The position numbers and the translations under genes were made by a program. A stretch of DNA of 64,000 nt. Source: a virus. Each line of letters begins with the position of its first letter. The stretch's first letter is position 1. Under the pieces are notes generated by a model. The model saw only the letters and a program-made list of their open reading frames with translations, did not search any database and was not told the DNA's origin. The stretch spans positions 1 through 64,000 of IMG/VR virus record IMGVR_UViG_3300032326_000865; one strand, 5' to 3'. Positions 6,924 through 12,973 of the stretch are shown in pieces.

Positions 6924-8096
6924 TCAAATTGCTTTTTTGATTCGCTTTCTGGATTGGACAATAACCTGCTTGATAAGGTATTGCTGGAATGACAAGCTGT
7001 AATCCACAAAACCTTTGTGATGTGCGCTTTCTTCAAAGATAGTCTGAACTAGCTCAAATTGACCAGATTCAAACGCCTTGTCAGTGAGGTGCATTGCGCC
7101 GTCGTAATAGTAGGCAACGACATTAGAATCACTAGAATCAACGCGATGGATCTGACAGTCCACTCTGTAGCCAGATTGCTCAAGAAAGTCGCAAGCGTCT
7201 TGAACCATGAGCTTTTCATCATCAGTCATTTCCTTAATGGCAAATCCAGAAGAGGGATTACGAAGACGAAGAATGTTGGCGATTTTAGGATTCAGTGAAG
7301 TTGGGCGCTTCTTCCAAACTTCATTGACGGTTTCCTCCATTTCTTTGGACCAAGTATTGTCGTAATCAAACTCAGACTCAATACCTTTGGAGGTGATGAG
7401 CTTTTCAATTAGGCTCTTGTCCTTGAGGTGTTTACAAATAGCCACACCTACAGTGTAACGGAACGCGTAGATGTTTGCCATCGTACGGTCTTCCGTCAGG
7501 TCAAGATGAGAAAGAATCTCGTAAGACCAATTGGCTTGCTGAAGCTCAGAAACTTTAACACCGCGAAACCAAACGTCACCCTTGCCAGTGTAGAAATTGA
7601 CAGTATTGGTCTTAGCAATTGGCTCACGATCACCAATAAAGATACGATCATTATTCTTGTGAGAATCAATGATTTCTGGACCAGTGACGACAATAGAAGT
7701 TCCAGCACTCAAAGGGCCACTTGCCAGAAGGCATACCCCAGACTCGTCCATGGTATTGGACATGAGCTCGCGATATGCTTGATCAACAGTCCACTTGAAT
7801 CCGTAGTGAGTCGTGAATGCAAGGTGCTTGCCATTGCAAAGAACACGCTGGAACTCTTGACCACGGAATTCCATTTTCTCGAGACTGAACTCATAAACTT
7901 TACCAGATTCGCAATGGATTGTAACTTCGTGTCCAGTTCGGAGAAGCACTGCGATTGCATACTTAAATCCAGTTCCAAACATTCCAATGCTCTCTTCATT
8001 GGTCTTTACTGACAGACCCATAAGCTCCCAAGCACCGGGATTGATTTCTCCGTTAGTATGGAACACTACGGATTTGTTTTCTTGAATTGTGTTCAT
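6924..8096 (-). CDS. GHKL-fold ATPase-like protein, 390 aa
   Basis: 'GMFGTGFKYAIAVLLRTG' at about residues 38-55 matches the G1-type glycine box of GHKL ATPases (histidine kinases, Hsp90, MutL), and 'AYRELMSNTMDE' at about 107-118 resembles an N-box with Glu/Asn. The C-terminus has 'IFEESAHHKGFVDYSLSFQQYL', a His/Glu cluster like that in other phage ATPases of this size. The biological role is unknown. T4 RIIA is the best-known phage protein of the fold. It heads the minus-strand chain 8096-5490 and is divergent from the gene at 8274. Confidence 0.65.
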   Translation of the reverse strand: MNTIQENKSVVFHTNGEINPGAWELMGLSVKTNEESIGMFGTGFKYAIAVLLRTGHEVTIHCESGKVYEFSLEKMEFRGQEFQRVLCNGKHLAFTTHYGFKWTVDQAYRELMSNTMDESGVCLLASGPLSAGTSIVVTGPEIIDSHKNNDRIFIGDREPIAKTNTVNFYTGKGDVWFRGVKVSELQQANWSYEILSHLDLTEDRTMANIYAFRYTVGVAICKHLKDKSLIEKLITSKGIESEFDYDNTWSKEMEETVNEVWKKRPTSLNPKIANILRLRNPSSGFAIKEMTDDEKLMVQDACDFLEQSGYRVDCQIHRVDSSDSNVVAYYYDGAMHLTDKAFESGQFELVQTIFEESAHHKGFVDYSLSFQQYLIKQVIVQSRKRIKKAI

Positions 8097-8110
8097 TACA
8101 TTAAATGCTC

Positions 8111-8125
8111 AAGCCCGAAGGGCTT
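8111..8125. other. small GAA/TTC-loop hairpin in a gene leader
   Basis: AAGCCC and GGGCTT pair around a 3-base loop. On the minus strand it lies 15 bases before the start codon of the GHKL ATPase gene. Similar hairpins occur at 5477-5491, 13996-14008 and 15800-15812. On the plus strand a T-rich stretch follows, so it could also terminate plus-strand transcripts. Confidence 0.5.
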
Positions 8126-8273
8126 TGTTGTTTTATTGATTTAAAAGAACGTGCGACGCAGCCGACCGCTAGCGCTGCGGATGGTCGGGGGTGTTATTCA
8201 TTGCGGGGTATTGGGGAGTTATTGCGGACTTGTGGTTTAGAAGGTCTTTCAAGCGGAAGGGAGTGAAGATCCC

Positions 8274-8774
8274 ATGAATCGAATCGAAGCAGCAGAGGAA
8301 TGGATATCCACCCAATCTGAGGCAGCACGAACGACGCTCGCCAAAGCCATAGCAGGAGCGTGGACTCTGGCGCTTCCACTGTTGCTATCGTTGTCAGGGT
8401 TATCCACAGCAAACAAAATCCTAGGTAGTGTCCTCTGGGTTTCAGCGACGCTGAATTTATTTCTTCTCGTGCGGGTGTGCTGGCATCGAACACAGAACAG
8501 GCGACGTGAAGTCGATCAAGCCAAGTTACCTGAACCACCTTCACTTGATGGTTTTGACTTGAGCGTTTTGATCCGATTGGTTGCATACGACGTAGGGTCA
8601 GGAGTTCACAGACTCGCGAACGACATGGGCGTAGAGTCCTTTAAGGTTTCGCACAGCACCGACAAACTGCTGGCCTGCGGCTATGTGGATTACCTCAGAG
8701 AATCGTCGTCCGGTTCGGTTTACCGCGCCAATGCCGCAGGACGTTCGCGGTGTCTCAACCCACCGAAGAAATGA
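8274..8774 (+). CDS. membrane-anchored winged-helix protein, 166 aa
   Basis: The N-terminus is a charged helix, then two hydrophobic spans follow at about residues 29-47 and 49-67 ('ILGSVLWVSATLNLFLLVRV'). From about 95 on there is a helix-turn-helix and wing-like segment with 'DMGVESFKVSHSTDKLLACGYVDYL' and a strand pair. It would place a DNA-binding or sensing domain in the cytoplasm beneath the membrane. A purine-rich stretch precedes the ATG. It is the only plus-strand gene in the 8-11 kb insert and is followed within a few bases by the first attC-like site, like an ordinary integron cassette. The G+C content is higher than in phage core genes. Confidence 0.65.
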   Translation: MNRIEAAEEWISTQSEAARTTLAKAIAGAWTLALPLLLSLSGLSTANKILGSVLWVSATLNLFLLVRVCWHRTQNRRREVDQAKLPEPPSLDGFDLSVLIRLVAYDVGSGVHRLANDMGVESFKVSHSTDKLLACGYVDYLRESSSGSVYRANAAGRSRCLNPPKK

Positions 8775-8779
8775 AGAGC

Positions 8780-8909
8780 AACGAACAAGGCGTGCCATAC
8801 AACCGCTACCAGCCCTACTGTCGGCGGAGTCTTGGCGTGGCTTCATGGCTTCACCCCCGTTTCGAAGCTGGCTCTCGCTGGTAGCGGTGTATGCACTTTG
8901 ACGTTCAGC
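8780..8909 (+). other. attC-like site 1
   Basis: The cores are AACGAAC (8780-8786) and GTTCAGC (8903-8909). The arms at 8792-8813 and 8877-8896 form a perfect 20-base-pair stem once C8796 and one A at 8801-8802 are left unpaired, matching the extrahelical bases of true attC sites. The 63-base loop holds the end of the minus-strand gene at 8843. The site directly follows the plus-strand gene 8274-8774. Confidence 0.8.
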
Positions 8910-9208
8910 TCATAAAATCCATCGGGGCGCTTTTTGAATAGGTGGGCTCGATTAGGGTCAACGTGCGCCCGCAATCCGCCTTCCAACGGTTTCGGCAGCC
9001 GCTCGAACGTGGTCAGTTGCTTTTCCTGATTTTCCCAGAAACGGATTGAGTATGCCGCGCCGATGATGTTCCCGAGGATCTGATCGACCGGACCGAACAC
9101 GCCTCCCTTGTGCTCGTATGGTGTGATTTCGCGGAGATTTGACCACGCGATGTCGATGCGTTGGCCGGGTTTGAGGCTTCCTACAAGTTGGATGAGTCGT
9201 TGTTTCAT
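8843..9208 (-). CDS. cassette-borne hypothetical protein, 121 aa
   Basis: The ATG at 9208 begins 16 bases after the GTTCAGC core (minus strand) of the site at 9224. The protein has 'GQRIDIAWSNLREITPYEHKG' and 'VDQILGNIIGAAYSIRFWEN' segments and a strand-rich C-terminus ('RPDGFYELNVKV'). Codon structure and residue mix look genuine. Its last 20 or so codons run across the cassette boundary at 8903 and into the loop of attC-like site 1, so the C-terminus depends on what lies next to it. Function not recognised. Confidence 0.65.
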   Translation of the reverse strand: MKQRLIQLVGSLKPGQRIDIAWSNLREITPYEHKGGVFGPVDQILGNIIGAAYSIRFWENQEKQLTTFERLPKPLEGGLRAHVDPNRAHLFKKRPDGFYELNVKVHTPLPARASFETGVKP

Positions 9209-9223
9209 GGTGATTCGAGCAAA

Positions 9224-9310
9224 GCTGAACAAGTCGCGGATGGCGACGGCGATCAGCCGTCAATTTGATTTCAATCTCCAGCGCGCCGCGCCATCGCTGG
9301 ATCGTTCAGC
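9224..9310 (+). other. attC-like site 2
   Basis: The cores GCTGAAC (9224-9230) and GTTCAGC (9304-9310) are exact complements. The arms are 9236-9251 and 9284-9297. GCG, ATGGCG and CGGCG of the left arm pair fully with the right arm after G9239 and A9246 are left out. The spacers are AAGTC on the left and TGGATC on the right. Overall length is 87 bases. Confidence 0.85.
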
Positions 9311-9584
9311 TCACTGATTCGGGCGTGTATTCGACGACCGCTTCCATCTTGGCCAAGTAGTGGATTCGAATGTTCCGCGATGGTCTGCCGCGCCCATCGG
9401 TTGCCCAGTAGATCACCTTGACGGAGCCGGACCAATCAGGCTTCGGCTCGAACTGCTTTTCGTCGTCGTAATCGACCTCAACGGTCATCTCGAAGCGCTT
9501 GATTCCTTGCGCTTCCGCGAGGGCGGCGGCGGCTTTGGCGAAACCCTCAAGCGAGGGCGGGATTGTTGGTTTGGTGGCGTTCAT
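9306..9584 (-). CDS. cassette-borne hypothetical protein, 92 aa
   Basis: It starts at the ATG at 9584, 17 bases after the minus-strand GTTCAGC core of the next site, and its TGA stop is formed by the GCTGAAC core of site 2. The gene therefore fills its cassette exactly. The N-terminal half is an Ala-rich helix. The rest is beta-rich with 'RFEMTVEVDYDDEKQFEPKPDWSG' split by Asp and Glu, then 'NIRIHYLAKMEAVVEY'. Not recognised; probably a small single-domain soluble protein. Confidence 0.7.
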   Translation of the reverse strand: MNATKPTIPPSLEGFAKAAAALAEAQGIKRFEMTVEVDYDDEKQFEPKPDWSGSVKVIYWATDGRGRPSRNIRIHYLAKMEAVVEYTPESVS

Positions 9585-9600
9585 AGGTAGTTCGGGGAAA

Positions 9601-9687
9601 GCTGAACAAGAAGATGGTGGAGACGGCGATCAGCCGTCAGATGGAAGCGGAGCTTGTTCCGGCCGCTCCACATCAGGGACGTTCGTG
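9601..9687 (+). other. attC-like site 3
   Basis: The left core is GCTGAAC (9601-9607) and the right core GTTCGTG (9681-9687). GATG, TGGAG and CGGC at 9613-9627 pair fully with GCCG, CTCCA and CATC at 9662-9674 once G9617 and A9623 are excluded. Length is 87 bases, the same as site 2. Their left halves share a long direct match. Confidence 0.85.
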
Positions 9688-9914
9688 CTACGGAATTCCA
9701 GAGCCTCGCGGTTGAGTTCAGGCCGGAGCTTGTATCGACCACAGCAGTTGCACCTCCATTCGGATCGCATCCCGTTGTGGTAGTTGATCTGATCGCCGTA
9801 GATGTTGCGGACGAAGCGGTCCACATGCCCGCCAGTTTTCCAGCAGTAGTGCCGCGCCCGAAGAGCACGAACAAGTCGCGGCAGAGAAACCGCCCATAAT
9901 CTTTTCAATTTCAT
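9630..9914 (-). CDS. cassette-borne CxxC protein, 94 aa
   Basis: The central part 'HVDRFVRNIYGDQINYHNG' and 'RSEWRCNCCGRYKLRP' resembles small phage and mobile-element proteins with a Trp-x-Cys-x2-Cys-Gly knuckle that may bind zinc. The ATG at 9914 is the first suitable start, but it sits in the loop of its own attC-like site (9866-9962). The stop at 9630 lies in the loop of the neighbouring site. The start is therefore less certain than the frame. A C-terminal Pro/Glu-rich tail follows the folded part. Confidence 0.6.
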   Translation of the reverse strand: MKLKRLWAVSLPRLVRALRARHYCWKTGGHVDRFVRNIYGDQINYHNGMRSEWRCNCCGRYKLRPELNREALEFRSTNVPDVERPEQAPLPSDG

Positions 9915-9962
9915 TTCATTGGCCTTTCTTGCGCGGCGGTGCCTGCGCTGTTGTCGTTCATC
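9866..9962 (+). other. attC-like site 4
   Basis: The left core is CACGAAC (9866-9872), the exact complement of the GTTCGTG that opens the same cassette at 9681. The right core is GTTCATC (9956-9962). GCG and CAG pair with CTG and CGC after G9881 and A9885 are skipped, and ACCGCC pairs with GGCGGT further in, with a small internal loop. It is less perfect than sites 1-3 and 5. Confidence 0.7.
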
Positions 9963-10158
9963 CAATAATTTGGCATTCGGGCGGGTAGTAATCGAACATG
10001 CAGACCACATTGTGGTGATCCAGTTTCAGCTTCAGGAAGCAGTCATCCGTTCCGACGACCATTCCCACATGCGGCGTTTTCCCGTCGCGTTCGACCATCA
10101 CCTCGCAGCCGAGCGTGAAGGACGTTCCGAACATTTCGTTGATTTCTTCGAGCGTCAT
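9958..10158 (-). CDS. cassette-borne small protein, 66 aa
   Basis: The ATG at 10158 follows the minus-strand GTTCATC core of site 5, and the TGA stop is built into the GATGAAC core of site 4. An upstream extension exists but would be read through the attC-like arm. The protein begins 'MTLEEINEMFGTSF' and continues with strands 'LGCEVMVERDGKT', 'GMVVGTDDCFLKLKL', a layout like a small SH3-type barrel. No family was recognised. Confidence 0.65.
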   Translation of the reverse strand: MTLEEINEMFGTSFTLGCEVMVERDGKTPHVGMVVGTDDCFLKLKLDHHNVVCMFDYYPPECQIIG

Positions 10159-10163
10159 AAGAG

Positions 10164-10250
10164 GATGAACAAGTTGGTGGATGGAACGGCGAGGAAGTCT
10201 ATTGGTGAGGCGGCGCTGGTTCGCGCCGTCCATCACCATCGGCGTTCGGC
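10164..10250 (+). other. attC-like site 5
   Basis: The left core GATGAAC (10164-10170) is the complement of the GTTCATC opening its cassette at 9956. The right core is GTTCGGC (10244-10250). GGTG, ATGG and ACGGCG at 10176-10191 pair perfectly with CGCCGT, CCAT and CACC at 10224-10237 when G10180 and A10185 are left out. Length is 87 bases. Confidence 0.85.
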
Positions 10251-10489
10251 TTAACTGAAATCTTCCCGTTTTCGTTCCAAACCATCAGCGGCCATTTGTG
10301 ATCGTTTCGATTCTTGGACTCGCAAGCCAGGCACACCACCGACAGCAGCTTGTCCCAGGCGTCGCCCATCGTCTCGCCGCTCACCTCCACATGAACAACG
10401 AACGCCGAACAAGGCGCGGCAGCGGCAACCCCCGACCCGTCATCGGTCGGAGTTGCCGGGGTGGATTCTTGGATAGGTTCAGGGGTCAT
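10199..10489 (-). CDS. cassette-borne hypothetical protein, 96 aa
   Basis: The first 30 residues are Pro/Thr/Ala-rich and probably disordered. The folded part has 'SAFVVHVEVSGETMGDAWDKLLSVVCLACESK' as strand then helix. The ATG overlaps the stop of the upstream gene in ATGA (10486-10489). The start lies in the loop of site 6 and the stop in the loop of site 5, the same plan as the gene at 9630-9914. Not recognised. Confidence 0.65.
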   Translation of the reverse strand: MTPEPIQESTPATPTDDGSGVAAAAPCSAFVVHVEVSGETMGDAWDKLLSVVCLACESKNRNDHKWPLMVWNENGKISVKPNADGDGRREPAPPHQ

Positions 10490-10531
10490 GTTCGTTCTCG
10501 GTCGGGGTTGCCTGCGCTTGGGATGTTCTCG
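10404..10531 (+). other. attC-like site 6, less regular
   Basis: The left core GCCGAAC (10404-10410) is the exact complement of the GTTCGGC that opens its cassette at 10244. The right core is GTTCTCG (10525-10531). The arms 10416-10437 and 10500-10517 share GCG, CAG, GCAACCCC and GACC once four extra left-arm bases are skipped. The loop is long and holds the overlapping start and stop of two genes. It is the weakest of the six structurally but fits the core-matching rule. Confidence 0.6.
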
Positions 10532-10899
10532 GGATCGAATGTTCCGTCCCGGTGGTCGTAGCGAGCGGCCAGATCGGGGATGACTGGCGTGCCTTTCGCG
10601 TCGAGCTTCAAAGTGGCGGCGCGAAACAGCCGTTCGATTTCCGCCACGATCAAGGCACCAGCTTTGACCAGGTTCCGAACAGGATCTTCGCTGGGTCTCC
10701 ATGCCTCGTCTTCAAACGGCCAATGGTCTTCGCAGTCGCCCAGATTGTGGCCGTTGTTCCAGAGCACGGCTTCGTGCGTGTAGCACATTGCGGCCACGGC
10801 GATTTCGCCGTGGATGTGCTCGTCATCGTGCGCGGCGGCGTAGCCCAGCGAGCGTTGGTTTGCTCTCTCAAGTTCGATCAGTTCAAGTTCGGTTTTCAT
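10486..10899 (-). CDS. phage AHDDxH-type hypothetical protein, 137 aa
   Basis: The ATG at 10899 overlaps the stop of the upstream membrane-protein gene in ATGA. 'YAAAHDDEHIHGEIAVAAMCY', 'WPFEDEAWRPSEDPVRNLVKAGALIVAEIERLFRA' are hallmarks of a widespread small phage and prophage family with a His/Asp cluster, unnamed to my knowledge. Its function is not known to me. The last part of the gene overlaps attC-like site 6, so it probably marks the phage-side edge of the array. Confidence 0.8.
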   Translation of the reverse strand: MKTELELIELERANQRSLGYAAAHDDEHIHGEIAVAAMCYTHEAVLWNNGHNLGDCEDHWPFEDEAWRPSEDPVRNLVKAGALIVAEIERLFRAATLKLDAKGTPVIPDLAARYDHRDGTFDPENIPSAGNPDRERT

Positions 10900-11033
10900 T
10901 TCGTTGTGATTTCGACGTTTCGGATGATCCATGCGACGATCTCACCAAGCTTCCACATGGCCAGAGGCAGGGAGATTAGGAGCGCGATTCCGAGGACCTT
11001 GAAGCCTCTCCAGATTCCTGAGAATTGATTCAT
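10896..11033 (-). CDS. single-span membrane protein, 45 aa
   Basis: Too short for ordinary ORF calling, but ATGA overlaps join it to both neighbours (10896-10899 and 11030-11033). Residues 11-40 ('GFKVLGIALLISLPLAMWKL' and onward) form a membrane span with a Trp on each side, flanked by polar ends. Function unknown. Small membrane proteins of this type are common in early phage operons. Confidence 0.65.
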   Translation of the reverse strand: MNQFSGIWRGFKVLGIALLISLPLAMWKLGEIVAWIIRNVEITTK

Positions 11034-11194
11034 GCCGGGCTCTCGTCCTCCAGTGTCCGGCGGAACGAGCCGGGTTGTTTCGGGTGCATGTCGTAGTGGG
11101 CTCCCGACCCCGAGAGAAATCCCGGCTTTAGTTCGACGTGCGAGGCGGCTTCCCGCCCGTCCCGCGTTTTGTATTTTTTTGTGATGTCAATCAT
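11030..11194 (-). CDS. small 'KKYxTRDG' protein, 54 aa
   Basis: It starts 'MIDITKKYKTRDGREA', which matches the beginning of a common small phage protein that continues with a beta-rich half. Here the second half differs (Gly/Ser/His/Pro-rich) and the protein is shorter than usual, so it may be a diverged or truncated copy. The next upstream gene (11201-11506) begins with the same motif. It is coupled to the downstream gene by ATGA. Confidence 0.65.
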   Translation of the reverse strand: MIDITKKYKTRDGREAASHVELKPGFLSGSGAHYDMHPKQPGSFRRTLEDESPA

Positions 11195-11200
11195 GGTTTT

Positions 11201-11506
11201 TTAAATGACTTCTCTAAACAAACGGTAGTTTGCTTTAGCTTTGTGATTCTCTGGTTCTTGAGTGAAATCAACATGATGATTTCTTATACAAATCCAGCAT
11301 TCAAGCGGTTCTTTGTCTTCAATTAGATCAAATGAACTGTATTCTGATGATGATTCAAAAAACTGACCATTTACATTATGGTTTAAAGCTTCACCTGTTG
11401 TAAGTCCGATTGATACAACAGGTTGACTTCCCGGAGCATCAATACATAAAATTCGAGCTAGCTCTCCGTTTCGATAACGGTATTTTTTATTCAGCCGGAT
11501 TTTCAT
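11201..11506 (-). CDS. small 'KKYRYRNG' phage protein, 101 aa
   Basis: The ATG at 11506 is chosen because it begins 'MKIRLNKKYRYRNGELARIL', the usual start of this phage family. The longer frame would only add Lys-rich residues that overlap the upstream gene. 'CIDAPGSQPVVSIGL' and later strands suggest a small beta barrel, and the C-terminus has Cys, Trp and His residues. Function unknown. The gene at 11030-11194 is a probable paralogue six bases downstream. Confidence 0.7.
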   Translation of the reverse strand: MKIRLNKKYRYRNGELARILCIDAPGSQPVVSIGLTTGEALNHNVNGQFFESSSEYSSFDLIEDKEPLECWICIRNHHVDFTQEPENHKAKANYRLFREVI

Positions 11507-12032
11507 TGTTTTTTCTAAATAAGTTTTCTTTTCTGGCTTCCTTCCAAGCTTTAATTGCTTTTTCTGATTCATTTGTTTCATCTGGTCCATCCAGCCAAGC
11601 TAGAATCTCAAGCGAAATAGCAAGCCTGTCAGCAAGTTCTCTTTCTGCATTTAGCTTTACTTGTAGTTGCCGGTTAATCGAAGAGAGCTTGGACTTGTTT
11701 TTGATCTCTTCCAGCTCTTCTTCTAGGCTTTTGATTGTTTCTGCTTGTTCTTTTTTGAACTCTTCACAGCAAGATTCTGTTGAAGTGAGTCCTTCTAAAT
11801 TAAAGCCTTCCCTGAGAAGCTTCACTTCTTCTTCAAGTTCTCGCATTCTTTTCGATTGAAGCGCATAAAGACCACGACGGAAATCTAAGTCTGAAGAAGT
11901 TTCTATGAAATCTTCTTCTAGCTTTGCAATGATTGGTTCAATTACTTCAAGGAAGAAGTCAGGATCGTACGATCCTTCGTCGTTGATTATTGAAACAATT
12001 GAATTTGTTATTGGTGTCCGCGGGTCACTCAT
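11487..12032 (-). CDS. coiled-coil protein, 181 aa
   Basis: The central part (about residues 55-140) is an uninterrupted Glu/Lys/Leu-rich coiled coil, with a Cys-Cys pair at about 87-88. The ends are helical: residues 1-45 hold 'SIINDEGSYDPDFFLEVIEP', and the C-terminus has 'LEILAWLDGPDETNESEKAIKAW', a segment seen in other small phage proteins. It overlaps the downstream gene by 20 bases and the upstream one by 8. A DNA-modulating or adaptor role is possible but not shown. Confidence 0.7.
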   Translation of the reverse strand: MSDPRTPITNSIVSIINDEGSYDPDFFLEVIEPIIAKLEEDFIETSSDLDFRRGLYALQSKRMRELEEEVKLLREGFNLEGLTSTESCCEEFKKEQAETIKSLEEELEEIKNKSKLSSINRQLQVKLNAERELADRLAISLEILAWLDGPDETNESEKAIKAWKEARKENLFRKNNENPAE

Positions 12033-12444
12033 TGGTCCAGAGGTTTAGTGTTTTCAGGAAGGCTTCAGCACGTTGGGCGGCGGTTGCTGACCTGAATCTC
12101 TGCATGTCGCACGCATTATTTGACGACAATCTGGCACCAACAACCGACTCTAACACCTCGGAATAATGATGGTCGTTTTCATCATTCAGCGACTTTTCCG
12201 CAGCGTGCATCGCGTTGAGGTCGTTGAGGTAGTCTAGCAAGCGGATGCGGGAGACTTCAGACCCGTGAAACACTTCCGTTCGCGGAATCTCCTCAATGTC
12301 GAATGGAGGTTTTCCGACCGGAGTCTTAAGATGCTTTTCGGGGAGCGATGAGCCCCATGCTCCATACACGGGGAGATTCAAGTAGATCATGTCTGTCCAC
12401 CCGCAAGCCTCTGCGATGGCGATTCTTTGTGCTTCTGGTGTCAT
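12025..12444 (-). CDS. phage ABA-sandwich-like protein, 139 aa
   Basis: It begins 'MTPEAQRIAIAEACGWTD' and has 'YLNDLNAMHAAEKSL' in the middle and 'ATAAQRAEAFLKTLNLW' at the end. These three landmarks recur together in a family of small phage proteins of about 120-150 residues (the ABA-sandwich type). Function unknown. The start overlaps the stop of the upstream gene by one base (TAATG). Confidence 0.75.
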   Translation of the reverse strand: MTPEAQRIAIAEACGWTDMIYLNLPVYGAWGSSLPEKHLKTPVGKPPFDIEEIPRTEVFHGSEVSRIRLLDYLNDLNAMHAAEKSLNDENDHHYSEVLESVVGARLSSNNACDMQRFRSATAAQRAEAFLKTLNLWTNE

Positions 12445-12782
12445 TATTCAGATTTCTGATTGCAAATGAAGTCAGTTACGTATTTAGCCAGTTCGTAAGG
12501 GCTGAACGGAGAATACATTCTTTGTACTATTGCGTGTGCCAATTGTTCTTTAAGAAGGTGCATTGCTGCTATTTGAATTGCAGGAAGCTTCAACTCTTCT
12601 AGGCTGCAAATAAACGACATGGCTTTGTGAAACTCTCCGCTTGTATGTAGCCAGAGTCCATCCTTCCTGTTGCTTTCCCAATTGCACCCATCTGCGTAGG
12701 GGGAGTCTACTTTACCGCACTCAACGTATCGTTTTCCGATTTTCCTGAAGATTGGTTCTCTTGTGTCTTTGATGTGATTCAT
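12444..12782 (-). CDS. hypothetical protein, 112 aa
   Basis: Not recognised. The N-terminal half has Cys and Trp residues ('YVECGKVDSPYADGCNWESN') that could form a small metal or disulfide site. The second half is helical ('IQIAAMHLLKEQLAHAIVQRM'). The stop is shared with the next start as TAATG, so it belongs to the 12.8-11.2 kb operon, for which it is the first sizeable gene. Confidence 0.65.
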   Translation of the reverse strand: MNHIKDTREPIFRKIGKRYVECGKVDSPYADGCNWESNRKDGLWLHTSGEFHKAMSFICSLEELKLPAIQIAAMHLLKEQLAHAIVQRMYSPFSPYELAKYVTDFICNQKSE

Positions 12783-12843
12783 TTTTCGAAATGATGTGCA
12801 TTACCAAAATGATTGTGAGGATAAACATAATCCTATACGCCAT
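12721..12843 (-). CDS. possible small membrane protein, 40 aa, overlapping frame
   Basis: This short frame begins with an ATG at 12843, has a hydrophobic span at residues 5-18 ('IMFILTIILVMHII') and a basic tail with many Arg, Lys and His. It overlaps the next gene by about 60 bases in another frame. The span-plus-basic-tail layout fits other tiny phage membrane proteins in this window, but overlap and length make it uncertain. Confidence 0.35.
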   Translation of the reverse strand: MAYRIMFILTIILVMHIISKNESHQRHKRTNLQENRKTIR

Positions 12844-12859
12844 TTACTTTTGAGAAAGA

Positions 12860-12903
12860 AACACCCCGGTCCATAAGGACAGAGCTACGGGGCTTTATTT
12901 TTG
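12860..12903. terminator. bidirectional-type terminator hairpin
   Basis: CCCCG (12864-12868) pairs with CGGGG (12888-12892), with an inner GTCC/GGAC stem. A T-rich run follows on the plus strand (12894-12903) and a moderately T-rich one on the minus strand. It lies between the genes ending at 12974 and the operon starting at 12843/12782. The 70 bases from there to 12974 hold no clear gene. Confidence 0.5.
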
Positions 12904-12973
12904 ATCAACTTCAGCTCTAAGAAGTCGGAGACGGTTCATGGTCTCTTCTCTCTGTTTTCCTTGCTACTGGAAA

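Larger units (their letters stand above)
8780..10531 (+). mobile_element. integron-like gene-cassette array in a phage (six attC-like sites)
   Basis: Six imperfect inverted repeats with attC architecture lie head to tail at 8780-8909, 9224-9310, 9601-9687, 9866-9962, 10164-10250 and 10404-10531. Each starts with an R''-type core ending GAAC followed by AAG, and ends with a GTTC core. Each has L''/L' arms that pair after extra bases, always in the L'' arm, are left unpaired. In every cassette bounded on both sides, the GTTCnnn at its left end is the exact complement of the nnnGAAC of its own attC. Integron cassettes are known to have these properties. No integrase is seen in the window. Confidence 0.75.
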
